A stretch of 35,856 nucleotides of DNA, from the NCBI GenBank assembly GCA_035629935.1, contig DASQLQ010000147.1, positions 1 through 35,856 on the forward strand. The letters are read 5' to 3'. Positions within the stretch are counted from its first letter, which is position 1; each line of letters starts with the position of its first letter. Under the pieces are notes generated by a model. That model was not told where the DNA came from, searched no databases, and saw nothing but the letters and a program-made list of their open reading frames with translations. Position numbers and translations under genes: made by a program. Positions 23,155 through 32,303 of the stretch are shown here, piece by piece. The DNA is from DASQLQ01 sp035629935. GTDB lineage: Bacteria; Actinomycetota; CADDZG01; WHSQ01.

Positions 23155-23523
23155 ATGACCACAGTTCTGATCTGTGATGACGTAGCGGAGCTGCGATCGC
23201 TGATCAAACGCGCCCTGCGGAGTGAGACCGACATAGAGGTTGTGGGCGAAGCAGCCAACGGGCAGCAGGCCGTCGAGATGGCCGCCTCCCTCCAGCCGGA
23301 TGTCGTCGTACTGGACATCCAGATGCCGGTGATGGATGGGTTCCAGGCGCTGGAGGGGATCCGCCGTGATTGCCCGGCCTCCAAGGTCATCATGTTGAGT
23401 GGGTTGAACGCGTCCAACCTTGAGGCAACGGCCATGAGCCTCGGTGCCGACGACTACATGGAGAAGGGGGCGTACCTCGGTTCTCTGGGCGAGAGGATCC
23501 GGAGCCTGACCGGCTCCGGCTAG
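23155..23523 (+). CDS. Single-domain response regulator (receiver)
   Basis: This 122-residue receiver has the acidic pair D8/D9, phospho-acceptor Asp54 (VLDIQMPVMDG), Ser in VIMLSG and Lys in YMEKGAY. The sequence is closest to NarL-type receivers (SETDIEVVGEAANGQQAVEMA), but there is no DNA-binding domain: the gene stops at residue 122 with a normal TAG. It may be a shuttle protein or an anti-sigma-type partner switch. GAGGGATGG precedes the ATG. It converges on and overlaps the next gene by 4 bases. Confidence 0.9.
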   Translation: MTTVLICDDVAELRSLIKRALRSETDIEVVGEAANGQQAVEMAASLQPDVVVLDIQMPVMDGFQALEGIRRDCPASKVIMLSGLNASNLEATAMSLGADDYMEKGAYLGSLGERIRSLTGSG

Positions 23524-24128
23524 CTCACTCCCTGGGAGTCGGCGGGAGACGCCTCTCGTTTCGACTTCGAATAGCGCACGATGAAGATCAAGAACCAGAC
23601 AAAGAACGAGAGACCGGCAGCGGCCCATAGCCCGATGAAGCCTCCGACCGTCTGCAGTGTGCTCTTCTCGGTATCGCGTCCGAGCCCGAGCACCACCTGA
23701 TCGCCCGCGTCGACATAAACACTCGTTATCCGGTACTCGCCCGGACGCTCGATCCGCAGGGACCCGACCGCGTAACCCGCTCGGCTTCCGATGCTGTAGT
23801 TGAAATTGCCAGAGCTCGACTCGATCGCGGGTGATGTCCCCGCAGGCCCTTCCACGGCGAAGTTCATCGTCGGAAGGGTCGCCGGCCCGTCATACAACCG
23901 GCCCCCAAGCGAACTCCGATATTCGTGGAAGACCGTGTAGGTGCCGGGCACTCCCAGCGTGACCGTAGCGCTGCCCGGCGCGGTGAATCGCTCGAGCCCT
24001 TCCGTGAGACTCGTGATGCCCGTCTTAAGTAGAAGTCCGGACGGAACGGCAAGGGCAAGGAAGATCGCGGCGACCCAGAGGTATATCCGTCTGGAGCGCC
24101 TGGACGGAGCCGCCAATGGTTGGGCCAT
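23520..24128 (-). CDS. Two-TM membrane protein with external beta domain
   Basis: The 202-residue protein has a transmembrane segment near 16-38 (IYLWVAAIFLALAVPSGLLL), an external domain of about 110 residues rich in beta strands (VTLGVPGTYTVFHEY, GYAVGSLRIERPGEYRITSVYV) and a second transmembrane segment near 160-182, then a basic tail. I know no named family; the beta domain resembles ligand-binding or carbohydrate-like sandwiches only in general pattern. The ATG at 24128 is preferred over the longer ORF from 24179, whose extension overlaps the next gene. The gap to the upstream hydrolase stop is 4 bases, so it is probably cotranscribed with it. Confidence 0.72.
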   Translation of the reverse strand: MAQPLAAPSRRSRRIYLWVAAIFLALAVPSGLLLKTGITSLTEGLERFTAPGSATVTLGVPGTYTVFHEYRSSLGGRLYDGPATLPTMNFAVEGPAGTSPAIESSSGNFNYSIGSRAGYAVGSLRIERPGEYRITSVYVDAGDQVVLGLGRDTEKSTLQTVGGFIGLWAAAGLSFFVWFLIFIVRYSKSKREASPADSQGVS

Positions 24129-24132
24129 GGGA

Positions 24133-25179
24133 TCAGAGCCCGTCGACGAAGTGCTCCGTGTAGCTCTCGAACCCAACACCCTCGTCGATCAAAGACCACA
24201 GACGATCGAAAGCGGTCACCATGATGATGTGTGTCTCGCTCTTCTCCGATGCGTGGCCTGCGAACGGTGAGTCTTTGACCGGTGAGTAGCCGCTCGCGGT
24301 CGTCCCGGACTCTCCATCCCCTTTGCCTGCGATCGTGTGGACCTCGAGTGGGATCTGTGTCGGGATCAGTTCGGTGACGAGCTCGCGCGCTTGGTTATAG
24401 GGGACCAGCCCATCTTCCAATGCATGGATCACTGCGATCCCTTGGACGCCCGATGCGGCGATCTCATCGATGTGGGAGACGACGGCCAGATCCGCGTAAC
24501 CCTCCGGGTCGTCGGTGGGGGTGCCGTTCATCTCGTCTTCGATGTCGGCTTTTGCAAAAGCGGCGAACTCATTGGCCGGTGCAAGAACGGAGGCACCTGC
24601 GTAGGTCTCGACAACGTTGACGGCGCCTTCCACGTCGAACCAGTGGTCGAACAGTGGGTCTCCGCTGGGACTCTTCTCTTGTGCCGCCGCGGCCAAGGCC
24701 AGACCTGACGCATTCCCGCCCATGCTGACTCCGAACAGAGTTGTCTCTTCGATCGAGGGGCAGAGACCCTGGAAGAGTTTCGTGGCCGCGATCAGGTCTT
24801 CGGCGCCCTCTTTCACGAACCATCCGCGAACGGTTACCGATCCGTCTTCGTTGGCTTGCTCGTAGGTACCGCGGTAATCCATAGCGACGGCGATAACTCC
24901 GTGATCCGCAGCGGCTTTACGCATGTGCTCGATCCATGACTCTGAATGATGGCTATAGCCGTGGGCGAAAACCACGAGGGCCTTCGGTGGTGAGTCGGGG
25001 AGCGCGTAGCGACCGGTGGCCGTTTCGTCGCCGACCGGCACGGTCAGCGCTTTGACGTCATCGAGGCGATCGGAGCACATCTTCTTCGCCTGCCCGGGCG
25101 GGACCTTCTCCGGGCGCGCCGTTGCCGGCACTGCTCCCACTGTGACGATGAGACAGATCAAGCAGGCGAGCTTCTTCAA
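24133..25179 (-). CDS. Secreted alpha/beta hydrolase (lipase/peptidase-like)
   Basis: The 348-residue protein has a signal peptide (1-22, CLICLIVTVGAVPATA) and an alpha/beta-hydrolase domain. It shows the oxyanion HG (73-74, VVFAHGYSHHSE), nucleophile Ser152 in GVSMGG, an acid in HALEDGLVP and a late His, perhaps in FAGHASEKSETH. It should act outside the cell on an ester or amide. The TTG at 25177-25179 is chosen because AGGAG lies 6-7 bases upstream and the signal peptide begins there; a longer in-frame ORF to 25260 has no ribosome site. It is followed 4 bases later by the two-TM protein gene. Confidence 0.85.
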   Translation of the reverse strand: MKKLACLICLIVTVGAVPATARPEKVPPGQAKKMCSDRLDDVKALTVPVGDETATGRYALPDSPPKALVVFAHGYSHHSESWIEHMRKAAADHGVIAVAMDYRGTYEQANEDGSVTVRGWFVKEGAEDLIAATKLFQGLCPSIEETTLFGVSMGGNASGLALAAAAQEKSPSGDPLFDHWFDVEGAVNVVETYAGASVLAPANEFAAFAKADIEDEMNGTPTDDPEGYADLAVVSHIDEIAASGVQGIAVIHALEDGLVPYNQARELVTELIPTQIPLEVHTIAGKGDGESGTTASGYSPVKDSPFAGHASEKSETHIIMVTAFDRLWSLIDEGVGFESYTEHFVDGL

Positions 25180-25297
25180 GATTGACTCCTGGATCGCGGG
25201 GTGATGACTCTCCAGGGATTCGTTCTCCGGCCGCCCCCGAGCTCCTGCGGGAGCCCCCAAGTGATGCCTCGGGACTATGGCCTGCGGGCGCCGGCTG

Positions 25298-25311
25298 GGC
25301 TATATATAGCC
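25298..25311. promoter_or_regulatory. Palindrome, possible promoter -10/operator of the Gly/Arg-rich gene
   Basis: GGCTATATATAGCC is a perfect 14-base palindrome in a GC-rich gap between divergent genes. It is 15 bases upstream of the AAAGGAG of the next gene. TATATA could serve as a -10, with the symmetry suggesting a bound regulator. No good -35 is visible upstream. Confidence 0.4.
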
Positions 25312-25337
25312 ATCCCCTCTAGATGAAAGGAGTCGCC

Positions 25338-25790
25338 GTGCCCCCACGGAACAGACGAGGCGGCGGCGGAGGCCGGCGCGGTGGATCTCGACGAGGCGGC
25401 GGCGGTCGCGGTGGTGCCGGGGGTAGTGGCACCGGTCGCGGTGGTGCCGGTGGTTCCAGTGGTGCCGGGGGTGGTGGCGCCGGGCGCGACCGGGGGCAGG
25501 GACACCGGGATCGGCCCCAGCGTGACAAGCCCACGCCGGACCGCGATAGCGGCGGCCTAGACGATCTGCGACCGGCCGATCCACAGCGCGACGACCGCTC
25601 CGCCGGCGGAGGCACTGGCGGCGGAGGGAAGGGCGGTCGACGCCGAGGCCCCCGTCGCTGGCCCCGTTACGGCCGGAGAAACGATGGTGGAGATGGCGGC
25701 GGCGGTGGTGGCTGTAGCGGATGCCTCATCGCGGTGGTCGTGATCGTCATCGTCGTAGCGATATTCGTTTACTTCGCCTTCTTCCGTTGA
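25338..25790 (+). CDS. Gly/Arg-rich low-complexity protein with C-terminal membrane anchor
   Basis: The product is about 150 residues. The first 110 are almost only Gly, Arg, Ser, Asp and Pro, with RGG-like repeats (RRGGGGGRRGG, GRGGAGG), so this part is disordered and basic. The end is GGGGGCSGC followed by a single hydrophobic segment (LIAVVVIVIVVAIFVYFAFF) and a terminal Arg, a tail anchor. The GTG at 25338 has AAAGGAG 5 bases upstream; an ATG at 25323 gives five more residues. Its TGA overlaps the TTG start of the next gene (TTGA). I recognise no family. RGG-type stretches often bind nucleic acids, but that is only a possibility here. Confidence 0.72.
   Translation: MPPRNRRGGGGGRRGGSRRGGGGRGGAGGSGTGRGGAGGSSGAGGGGAGRDRGQGHRDRPQRDKPTPDRDSGGLDDLRPADPQRDDRSAGGGTGGGGKGGRRRGPRRWPRYGRRNDGGDGGGGGGCSGCLIAVVVIVIVVAIFVYFAFFR
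25403..25462 (+). repeat. 30-base tandem repeat, two units
   Basis: CGGTCGCGGTGGTGCCGG occurs at 25403-25420 and again at 25433-25450, a period of 30 bases. The spacer following each copy is diverged. It lies inside the Gly/Arg-rich gene and encodes the GRGGAG repeats in frame, so the gene may grow or shrink by slippage. Confidence 0.7.
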
Positions 25791-27385
25791 CCAAAGGTTC
25801 CACCGTTCCGTTAGAAAGGTTCGCCGAGCTTGGATACGCAGGGCCCGTTCGCGTCTTCTCGGAGAAAGATCGTCGTCGTTTCCTGAAGGCGGCCGCCATG
25901 AGTCCGGAGCCGCGCGATTGGTGGAAAGGTCACGGCGCCGGGTCGAGGGCTTATTACGACGTATCCGTGCTTCCTTCGATCATCGAACCGGTGTCCGAGA
26001 TCCTCGGGGGTGATGTGATCCTGTGGGGCGCGAGCATCCAGTCGCGCGCCCCCGGTCAGGTGCATCCCTGGCATTCCGATATCGAGTCGGCGCCATCGGG
26101 GAACAGAACGGTCGCTGTTTGGATCGGGCTCGAGAACACGACCATCGAATCCTCCTTGGGACTCGTGGCGCGTTCGCACCGCTTCGACGTCTCCATCCAG
26201 GAGGCAAGGCACCGGGCCGACCGGTCGAGAGAGGAACTCTCACCAGACGATCTTCTTGCCATGGCCCGCGAGCGCGATGCCGAGACAGAGCTGGTTCGGA
26301 TCGACATGTCCGACGGCGATGCGGTGTTCTTCGACGGCAAGCTCTGGCACGGCTCGCACAATCTCTTGAACAACACCCGCCGCGCACTTCTCCTTCAGTA
26401 CGCGACTTCGGACAGCGAGATCCGCATCCCCGATCCGGACTGGATGGAGTGGCCCTTCCGGGTGTTCGAACAACCCAGACCGCCCTGCGTTGTTTTGAGA
26501 GGCAAGGCGAACGGCGTTAATCGCATCGTCGATCCGCCCGCCCACCAGCGCGTGTGGACGCGCCCAACGTTGCCCAGCAGGATCGCAAGGATGCGTTTGC
26601 CTCTCGAACCGGACGACACCGGCTGGAAGCCCTATCCGAACTTCCAGGGAGCCACCGCATTCCTGCCGAATTTCTCGAGCCACGCGTCCGGCCTCGCACA
26701 CGGGCACACCCCTCATCCACCGGAGGGGCATCTCGAGGAGGAACTACTCCTTCTGATCAGCGGCGAAGTCCGGCTGCACCTTCCGGACGTCAAACCTTCG
26801 CAAGGGGAACCGGTTCGACCATTAACTGCAGGCGAGATCGTCTACTACCCGGCGTTCTTTCCCCACACCTTGACAACGGTCAGCGAAGAGCCGGCGAACT
26901 ATCTGATGTTCAAGTGGAACCGGCGTTCCTTGGATCGCCCGGACGAGTTCGGGTTCGGACAGTTCCGCGCCTTCGGGGATACCGGCGAGATCGCAGAGGG
27001 GTTCCAACATCGCGTCGTGTTCGAAAGCCCGACCGCTCATCTACGCCGGCTTCAGTGCCATTCATCGACGCTCACTTCGGGAGCCGGGTACGACCCGCAT
27101 GTAGATCCGTACGACGTAGTGATAGTGATGCTCGAGGGCGAGATCGAAACGCTCGGCGAACGGATGGGCCCTGGGACGGTCGTCTATTGCCCCGCGGGGG
27201 AGTCGCACGGGATGCGGAATCCGTCGTCGGTCCCGGCCAGATACCTCGTGTTCGAGTTCGAGGGAGGACGACCTGAATCGGCTTTGGTCGTCAAGGGCCG
27301 GTCGCTTGCCAAGAAGGTCTCGAGTCCGGAGGTGTGGAGAGACAAGCTGAGGTACGAGTGGGGGCGCCTGAAGCGGCTCTCCTGA
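25787..27385 (+). CDS. PhyH-type dioxygenase fused to two cupin domains
   Basis: The product is about 532 residues. The N-terminal third is a phytanoyl-CoA dioxygenase-like Fe(II)/2-oxoglutarate domain with His96-x-Asp98 (HPWHSDIES), the distal His188 in FFDGKLWHGSHN, and Arg198/199 for oxoglutarate. Residues about 300-378 form one cupin (HGHTPHPPEGHLEEELLLLISGEV, FFPHTLTTV). A second spans about 433-492 (YDPHVDPYDVVIVMLEGEIE, PAGESHGMRN). The substrate is unknown; cupins may bind a sugar or a metal. The TTG at 25787 overlaps the stop of the upstream gene (TTGA), so the two are coupled. A longer in-frame ORF from 25721 lies over the membrane gene and is not supported. Confidence 0.82.
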   Translation: MTKGSTVPLERFAELGYAGPVRVFSEKDRRRFLKAAAMSPEPRDWWKGHGAGSRAYYDVSVLPSIIEPVSEILGGDVILWGASIQSRAPGQVHPWHSDIESAPSGNRTVAVWIGLENTTIESSLGLVARSHRFDVSIQEARHRADRSREELSPDDLLAMARERDAETELVRIDMSDGDAVFFDGKLWHGSHNLLNNTRRALLLQYATSDSEIRIPDPDWMEWPFRVFEQPRPPCVVLRGKANGVNRIVDPPAHQRVWTRPTLPSRIARMRLPLEPDDTGWKPYPNFQGATAFLPNFSSHASGLAHGHTPHPPEGHLEEELLLLISGEVRLHLPDVKPSQGEPVRPLTAGEIVYYPAFFPHTLTTVSEEPANYLMFKWNRRSLDRPDEFGFGQFRAFGDTGEIAEGFQHRVVFESPTAHLRRLQCHSSTLTSGAGYDPHVDPYDVVIVMLEGEIETLGERMGPGTVVYCPAGESHGMRNPSSVPARYLVFEFEGGRPESALVVKGRSLAKKVSSPEVWRDKLRYEWGRLKRLS

Positions 27386-27472
27386 GCCCTGTCCCAGTGT
27401 TCCTACGTCGTTCGCGTTACCTGCCAGAAAACGTCACAATTAGGGAACGCTGGACGAAAGGGGAACCTCACG

Positions 27473-30100
27473 ATGCGCAAAGTCGCTCTGTTTATGGTCT
27501 TCGCCCTCATCTCGGGGCTGGTGATCGTTGGTAGCCAAGCGGCACTTGCGACGCCCGTCGCCACCGATCCGGACTCGTATCAAAACTTAGGTCGGATCTT
27601 CCCCGACCCGCATGCCTGCCGGACCGACGGTTCTCCGTGGGCCAAGGGCAATGTCTGTGCGGTGGACTTCATCCAGTTCCAAGAGCTTGTCGATGGGATG
27701 GCTTTCCTGGAGGAGACATTCCCCGACTTCGTCGAGACCTACACGTTGCACGAGGACTTCAGTTGCGATGGGGATTACGCCGCCTCAAAGGCGGATGCGT
27801 GCAAGGAATTCATGTCTGCCGGCGTTCCGAGAACAGCCGTGGGATCCGATACCAGCGAGCGCGAACGCCTCCCGCTGAAGTTGGTTCGGATCACCGACGA
27901 GTCGGTGCCGGACAAAGGCAAGGAGTACTTCGTGTATCCGCTTTCGATCCACGGGATCGAGCGCGCCGGGGCCGAAGGTGGCACTCGTGCGGCCGAGGAC
28001 CTCGCGACGTGGGGAGCGTGCGAGAAGAAGACCGCGCCGGACTACGTCGATTGCGAGCACGAGGACAACAAGGCGCCGCACCCGTTGCTCGAGGCAACCC
28101 CGGACAAGTCGATCATGGCCGGCGAGGTATTGCGCAGATCGAACGTCTACTTCCTGTGGCCAAACCCGGACGGCTGGAAACGCGGCGATAAAGCGAACGC
28201 TATCCCGCAGTTCCAGCGCTACAACGGCAACGGCGTCGACCTCAACCGAGACTGGCCCGAGCAGGGTTGGACCTACCTTCCCTACACGCCGTGGTCCGAG
28301 CCTGAATCACGCGCTTACGGTCGCGTGCTTCAAGCGATCGGTCCTCACGACAAGAAGGGGAATCCGAAGTGGACCGGCGGCATCGACCTGCACGGGATGG
28401 TCGACGCGAAAGCGTTCTCCTTCACGTTGCTCGGTGGCACGCAGCGCGACTACGGGAAGGATCAGAGCGTCCTGCAGACCGTGAAGGGCGCGTGGGCCGA
28501 CGCAGAGGCCCGGCTCGCTTACTCGCCGTTCATCAAACCCAACAGCGAACCGGAAGCTGATCCTCGTCAGTACGGCGTCCAGTGGGGCACGATCTGGGAC
28601 ACGATCGACTACACGGTGACGGGCGCCTTCGGGAACTGGATCGACTCGCCGATCGGACTGAACGCCGACGGTATCGACAATGAGATGGCGTTCTCCCACC
28701 TCAGCAACTGCGGTATCGGCTCTTGTTTCGAACCAGACATCGAACAGCTTCATGTCGACGGCAACAAGTCGCTTATCTACTCGTCGATCAACTACTCACT
28801 CAAGAAGCAGGACGAGACCTTCGAGACGAAGGGTCGCGTCGCGTACGTGCACAACAAGGGCGTGGTCTCAGACAAGAAGAGCAACATCGCCCCGGCAGCG
28901 AAGAAATGGCGTGATCTTCCGCAACAGAAGGCGATCGAAGACGCCAAGCTCGATCAATCGAACGGCTACATCTACGAGTTCAAGGTTGATGGTCCGCCGA
29001 AGGTTTACAACGGAGGCATCGAAGCGGTCATCACCTGCACGAACCTGCAAGGCGTCAGCCCTTGTTCCGGCACCCAGTCGAACCTCGAGAAGAAGGGTGG
29101 GGCCGAACATCCCGGTGACGAGTCGGCTAACGAAGAGGAATGGGAGACGATCAACAGCTACAACGGTGGTGCTGACCCCTACCTGCAAAGTGGTCAGGCC
29201 CTGCATGCCAATTACCCGGAGCCGGGGCAATACCGGATCCGGATCGATGGCGGCGACGTCGGCGTTACGTACGACGCTGACATCCGTTTCACCGAAGAGG
29301 CCGCGTGGCCCGACCCCGGCCAGCTTGCCTACAAGGCGACCTCGATGGGCTTCTGGAAGATGCTGCGCAAGTACTCGAAACCGAAGGTCAGCAAGCTCAC
29401 GCTCGCCAAGATCCGCAAGACGAAGGGCTGGCAACGTAAGTACGACACGATCGTCGTCACGAACCGCGTCTATTCCAAAGTCGGCAGGAAACTCAAGAAG
29501 TGGGTGGCCAAGCACGACGGCAACCTGGTGCTCACCGACTCTGCACTTCAGATGTTGTGGAACGGGCTGGGCATGATCCCGAGGATCGTGGGCGAGGAGG
29601 AGCTCAGCGTTCAAAAGGTCGGCGTGTACGCGGGCTACATCAACTTCGCAACCCTGAAGAAGGAAGTGACGTACGACGACGCTCTGGCGAAGAAAATCGA
29701 TCAGAAGGGTGCCGCGGAAGGTAGGTCATGTGCAGCCAAACAATCAGGCATCACGCGCGGCGAGGCTTGCGACGAGAACGACATCCTTCACCGCCGCCAG
29801 ACCTATGAGCCCGTTCCGTTGGGCTACAGCCTCAACGATGGGGGAGACAACTCACCGGTCTGGTACGTGTTACAGGAGGCCTACAGGAAGGCGAAGGGCA
29901 AGCAACGAGCGATTGCGACGGGTCAGGACCAAGACGAGGTGACGGTTGGCGAGATCAAGTGGCACGGCGGGCGCATCAGGTTCATCGGCGCGCTGCTGCC
30001 GGACCCGACGAAAAAGTTCTATCACCCGTACGGCTTGGCGGACTACGCGTTGACGTGGGCCGGCTATCAGGTGCTGCAGAACCTAGTTACCTGGAAATAG
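27473..30100 (+). CDS. Secreted M14 zinc carboxypeptidase-like protein (copy 1)
   Basis: The 875-residue protein has a signal peptide (1-26). The M14 catalytic domain carries zinc ligands His160 and Glu163 (SIHGIERAG), the NPDGW and DLNRDWP (Arg259) substrate site, the third ligand His307 (DLHG) and a likely base Glu404 (DNEMAFSHL). All key positions look intact. After a long beta-rich middle part comes a region at about 640-875 (YDTIVVTNRVYS, GNLVLTDSALQML) that resembles a class I amidotransferase/ThuA-like Rossmann domain. It should cleave peptides outside the cell; specificity is unknown. GAAAGGGG is upstream of the ATG. It is related to the two other M14 genes nearby. Confidence 0.9.
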   Translation: MRKVALFMVFALISGLVIVGSQAALATPVATDPDSYQNLGRIFPDPHACRTDGSPWAKGNVCAVDFIQFQELVDGMAFLEETFPDFVETYTLHEDFSCDGDYAASKADACKEFMSAGVPRTAVGSDTSERERLPLKLVRITDESVPDKGKEYFVYPLSIHGIERAGAEGGTRAAEDLATWGACEKKTAPDYVDCEHEDNKAPHPLLEATPDKSIMAGEVLRRSNVYFLWPNPDGWKRGDKANAIPQFQRYNGNGVDLNRDWPEQGWTYLPYTPWSEPESRAYGRVLQAIGPHDKKGNPKWTGGIDLHGMVDAKAFSFTLLGGTQRDYGKDQSVLQTVKGAWADAEARLAYSPFIKPNSEPEADPRQYGVQWGTIWDTIDYTVTGAFGNWIDSPIGLNADGIDNEMAFSHLSNCGIGSCFEPDIEQLHVDGNKSLIYSSINYSLKKQDETFETKGRVAYVHNKGVVSDKKSNIAPAAKKWRDLPQQKAIEDAKLDQSNGYIYEFKVDGPPKVYNGGIEAVITCTNLQGVSPCSGTQSNLEKKGGAEHPGDESANEEEWETINSYNGGADPYLQSGQALHANYPEPGQYRIRIDGGDVGVTYDADIRFTEEAAWPDPGQLAYKATSMGFWKMLRKYSKPKVSKLTLAKIRKTKGWQRKYDTIVVTNRVYSKVGRKLKKWVAKHDGNLVLTDSALQMLWNGLGMIPRIVGEEELSVQKVGVYAGYINFATLKKEVTYDDALAKKIDQKGAAEGRSCAAKQSGITRGEACDENDILHRRQTYEPVPLGYSLNDGGDNSPVWYVLQEAYRKAKGKQRAIATGQDQDEVTVGEIKWHGGRIRFIGALLPDPTKKFYHPYGLADYALTWAGYQVLQNLVTWK

Positions 30101-30122
30101 AGGTATTCGCGCGGGGAGGTGG

Positions 30123-32303
30123 TTAGTACTCCCCGCTCAACACCTTCAGCAACATGTTCTGCGCGGCATCGCTGATCGCGTATGCGTTCAGGCCGAACCA
30201 GTGCGAGTACTCCTCGGACGGCATCGGCATCATCGAGCCGAAGATCACGATGCGGCCCTTGCCGACGGGGAGCACGCCGATCTCGGTCTTGTTCTGGTTC
30301 GCATCACGCTTCCCGTAGCCGTCGAAGTTGTTGCCTTCGTCCACGGCCTTACGGTCCGCCGGGGGATCGGTGGTGCCGACCGTCTCACCGCCCGCCGCCT
30401 CCCAGACGTCCCGGTCGACAGACCAGATCAGGGCGCTGTTGAGGGTGGGTGACGAGTCGCCGGCGTCCTCATTGTTTGTGCCCGACTCCCAGTAGGAGTC
30501 GCGTTCCATCAGCAACGGATAGCCGATAGGCGAAGGAGCGAACATCTGCCACGCGGTCGCCAGCAGGCCCTCGGTCAAGGGGTGACTGCGATCCAGATCC
30601 GAATACCCGACGTAACCCCAGTTTTTGTGGACCGCTTTTGCTTCGATGTCCGCCAGTTTCGGGAGCATCGATAGAGCGGAGTCGGTAAGCACGAGGTCAC
30701 CTCCACCCTTGACGAAGTCGGCCAGCCTGGCCGTGTCCTCGACCTTGCGATCAGACACGACGAAACTGTCGAGCTTCTTGAGAGCGCGGGCAATCCCGTT
30801 GGGCTTGACCTCGACTGGTGCGCGGTCGACCAGATTCTTCAAGTCTCGGAAGTAGTCGGTGTTCGAGACGTTGTAGTGCGCTTGCTTAAGGGGTCCCGAG
30901 ATGGGGTTGCTCAGGTTGGGGGCCGGGCTCGGGTTTCCGTCCTTGTCCGTTACGCGGGCGCCGTCTTCATAGAACCCGACCTTCTTCTTCATCTCTACCT
31001 TGAAGGGAGGGATCTTGTTCCACGCCGCTGCGGTGACGACACCCGTTTCCATCACATTGCGGACGTTGTCCGCGTAGACCTGCTCGTCGGCTCCCACCCA
31101 GGGAGATGAAGGCCGGCAGTTGATCTCGTAAGACAGAGAAAGAGCGTCCAATCCGGCATCGCTGGCGAAGAAGCCACCCCAACTGGACCCGACCGTGTAG
31201 CCGAGCGAGTCGACGATGTGCGTCACGAAGCCCCACCGTCCCCATCCCTGCAGGCGCCACATGTCGTTGTCAAGGGTGCCGACGTCGCGGAAGTCGGGCA
31301 GGTTGTCTCGCGTTGCATCGACTCCGGCATCGAGGACCGCGTCCAACGGACCGAAGACGGGGATCGTCTCTTCCATGTTTTGTTTGACGCGCGTGCCCAG
31401 GTCGACCATCCGCTTCAGCTTCTGAGGATCGCTTCCTTCGTCGTGCAGAAGTACGAATCCGAAGGGGAGCGGGCCGTGGAGGTCCATGCCCACCGCGAAG
31501 GGTCGGCCGTGCAGCTCCTTCTTACGGATCTGCGTTAGGTAGTGGGTGAACGCCAAGCCCTCAGGCTGCGTGTAGGTCGTGTAACCCCGCAGGTACAGAG
31601 TTGGGTCCTGTGGGAAGACCCAGCCGTCGGTAAAAGCGAGGCGGTTCGAGTTCACACCGGCGCCGTTGTACTGGGAGTGTTGGTTCCCGTAGCCGTCGCC
31701 GATCAGCCATCCGTCCGGTGACGGAGCGATGAAGAAGATCTTCGTGTGCTTGAGGATCTCCGGTGCCGTCATCTCGTATGTCTTGTCTGCAAGGCCGGTG
31801 GCGTTGTCGAAGATCTTGTCGGGGGTCTCGGCTGCAGCCATCGCGAGGTCCTCGACGAACCGGGCCCCACCCTCACGTCCACACGGTTCTCCCGAGTGTC
31901 CCGCGGTCAACACCACGTACTCCTTATTCTTGTCCGGAACCTTCTTGTCGGTCAGGATCGTCACGTAGAGGGGGAGTCCGTCGCCGGTGTCGCGCTTGTC
32001 CCATGCGGGAAAACCATCGACCCCGACGCTCACAGCGTTCGGATTGTTGAGCTCGTCGGCCACCGTCGTTAGGTCTATGTAGCGGGGGTAAACCTTCTCG
32101 AGAAGCTTGAAGCCCCACTCCATCTCGCCGTGCCCACCTTCGCCGAACTGGATGTAATCGACTGATGCCGCCGGCTCGAGGAACGTGCGTCCGTACATCT
32201 GCCGCTCTTCCTCGGTCTTGGCAACCGGAGTGGCGAGCGCCTGCGGTGCGAGAAGAAGGATGGTCGCTGCGATCGTGGTGAGCTGGATGAGCCGACGTCC
32301 CAT
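30123..32303 (-). CDS. Secreted M14 zinc carboxypeptidase-like protein (copy 2)
   Basis: The product is about 726 residues, starting at the ATG at 32303, which opens a signal peptide (1-24) and follows GGGAG; a longer in-frame ORF to 32390 adds no signal. The M14 motifs are His136/Glu139 (AGHSGEPCG), SPDGW, NSNR (Arg221, where the usual DLNR has Asp replaced by Asn) and His276 (DLHG). The zinc site is thus intact but the substrate pocket is altered. The C-terminal part (SFVVSDRKVEDTARLADFVKG, GDLVLTDSALSML) is the same amidotransferase-like domain as in copy 1. It converges on copy 1 with 22 bases between stops and is divergent from the S15-like gene. Confidence 0.88.
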   Translation of the reverse strand: MGRRLIQLTTIAATILLLAPQALATPVAKTEEERQMYGRTFLEPAASVDYIQFGEGGHGEMEWGFKLLEKVYPRYIDLTTVADELNNPNAVSVGVDGFPAWDKRDTGDGLPLYVTILTDKKVPDKNKEYVVLTAGHSGEPCGREGGARFVEDLAMAAAETPDKIFDNATGLADKTYEMTAPEILKHTKIFFIAPSPDGWLIGDGYGNQHSQYNGAGVNSNRLAFTDGWVFPQDPTLYLRGYTTYTQPEGLAFTHYLTQIRKKELHGRPFAVGMDLHGPLPFGFVLLHDEGSDPQKLKRMVDLGTRVKQNMEETIPVFGPLDAVLDAGVDATRDNLPDFRDVGTLDNDMWRLQGWGRWGFVTHIVDSLGYTVGSSWGGFFASDAGLDALSLSYEINCRPSSPWVGADEQVYADNVRNVMETGVVTAAAWNKIPPFKVEMKKKVGFYEDGARVTDKDGNPSPAPNLSNPISGPLKQAHYNVSNTDYFRDLKNLVDRAPVEVKPNGIARALKKLDSFVVSDRKVEDTARLADFVKGGGDLVLTDSALSMLPKLADIEAKAVHKNWGYVGYSDLDRSHPLTEGLLATAWQMFAPSPIGYPLLMERDSYWESGTNNEDAGDSSPTLNSALIWSVDRDVWEAAGGETVGTTDPPADRKAVDEGNNFDGYGKRDANQNKTEIGVLPVGKGRIVIFGSMMPMPSEEYSHWFGLNAYAISDAAQNMLLKVLSGEY

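Noticed and set aside
22545..23435. GNAT ORF extended to 296 residues
   Set aside because: The extension runs antisense through the receiver gene and the conserved domain starts at about 23066-23075.
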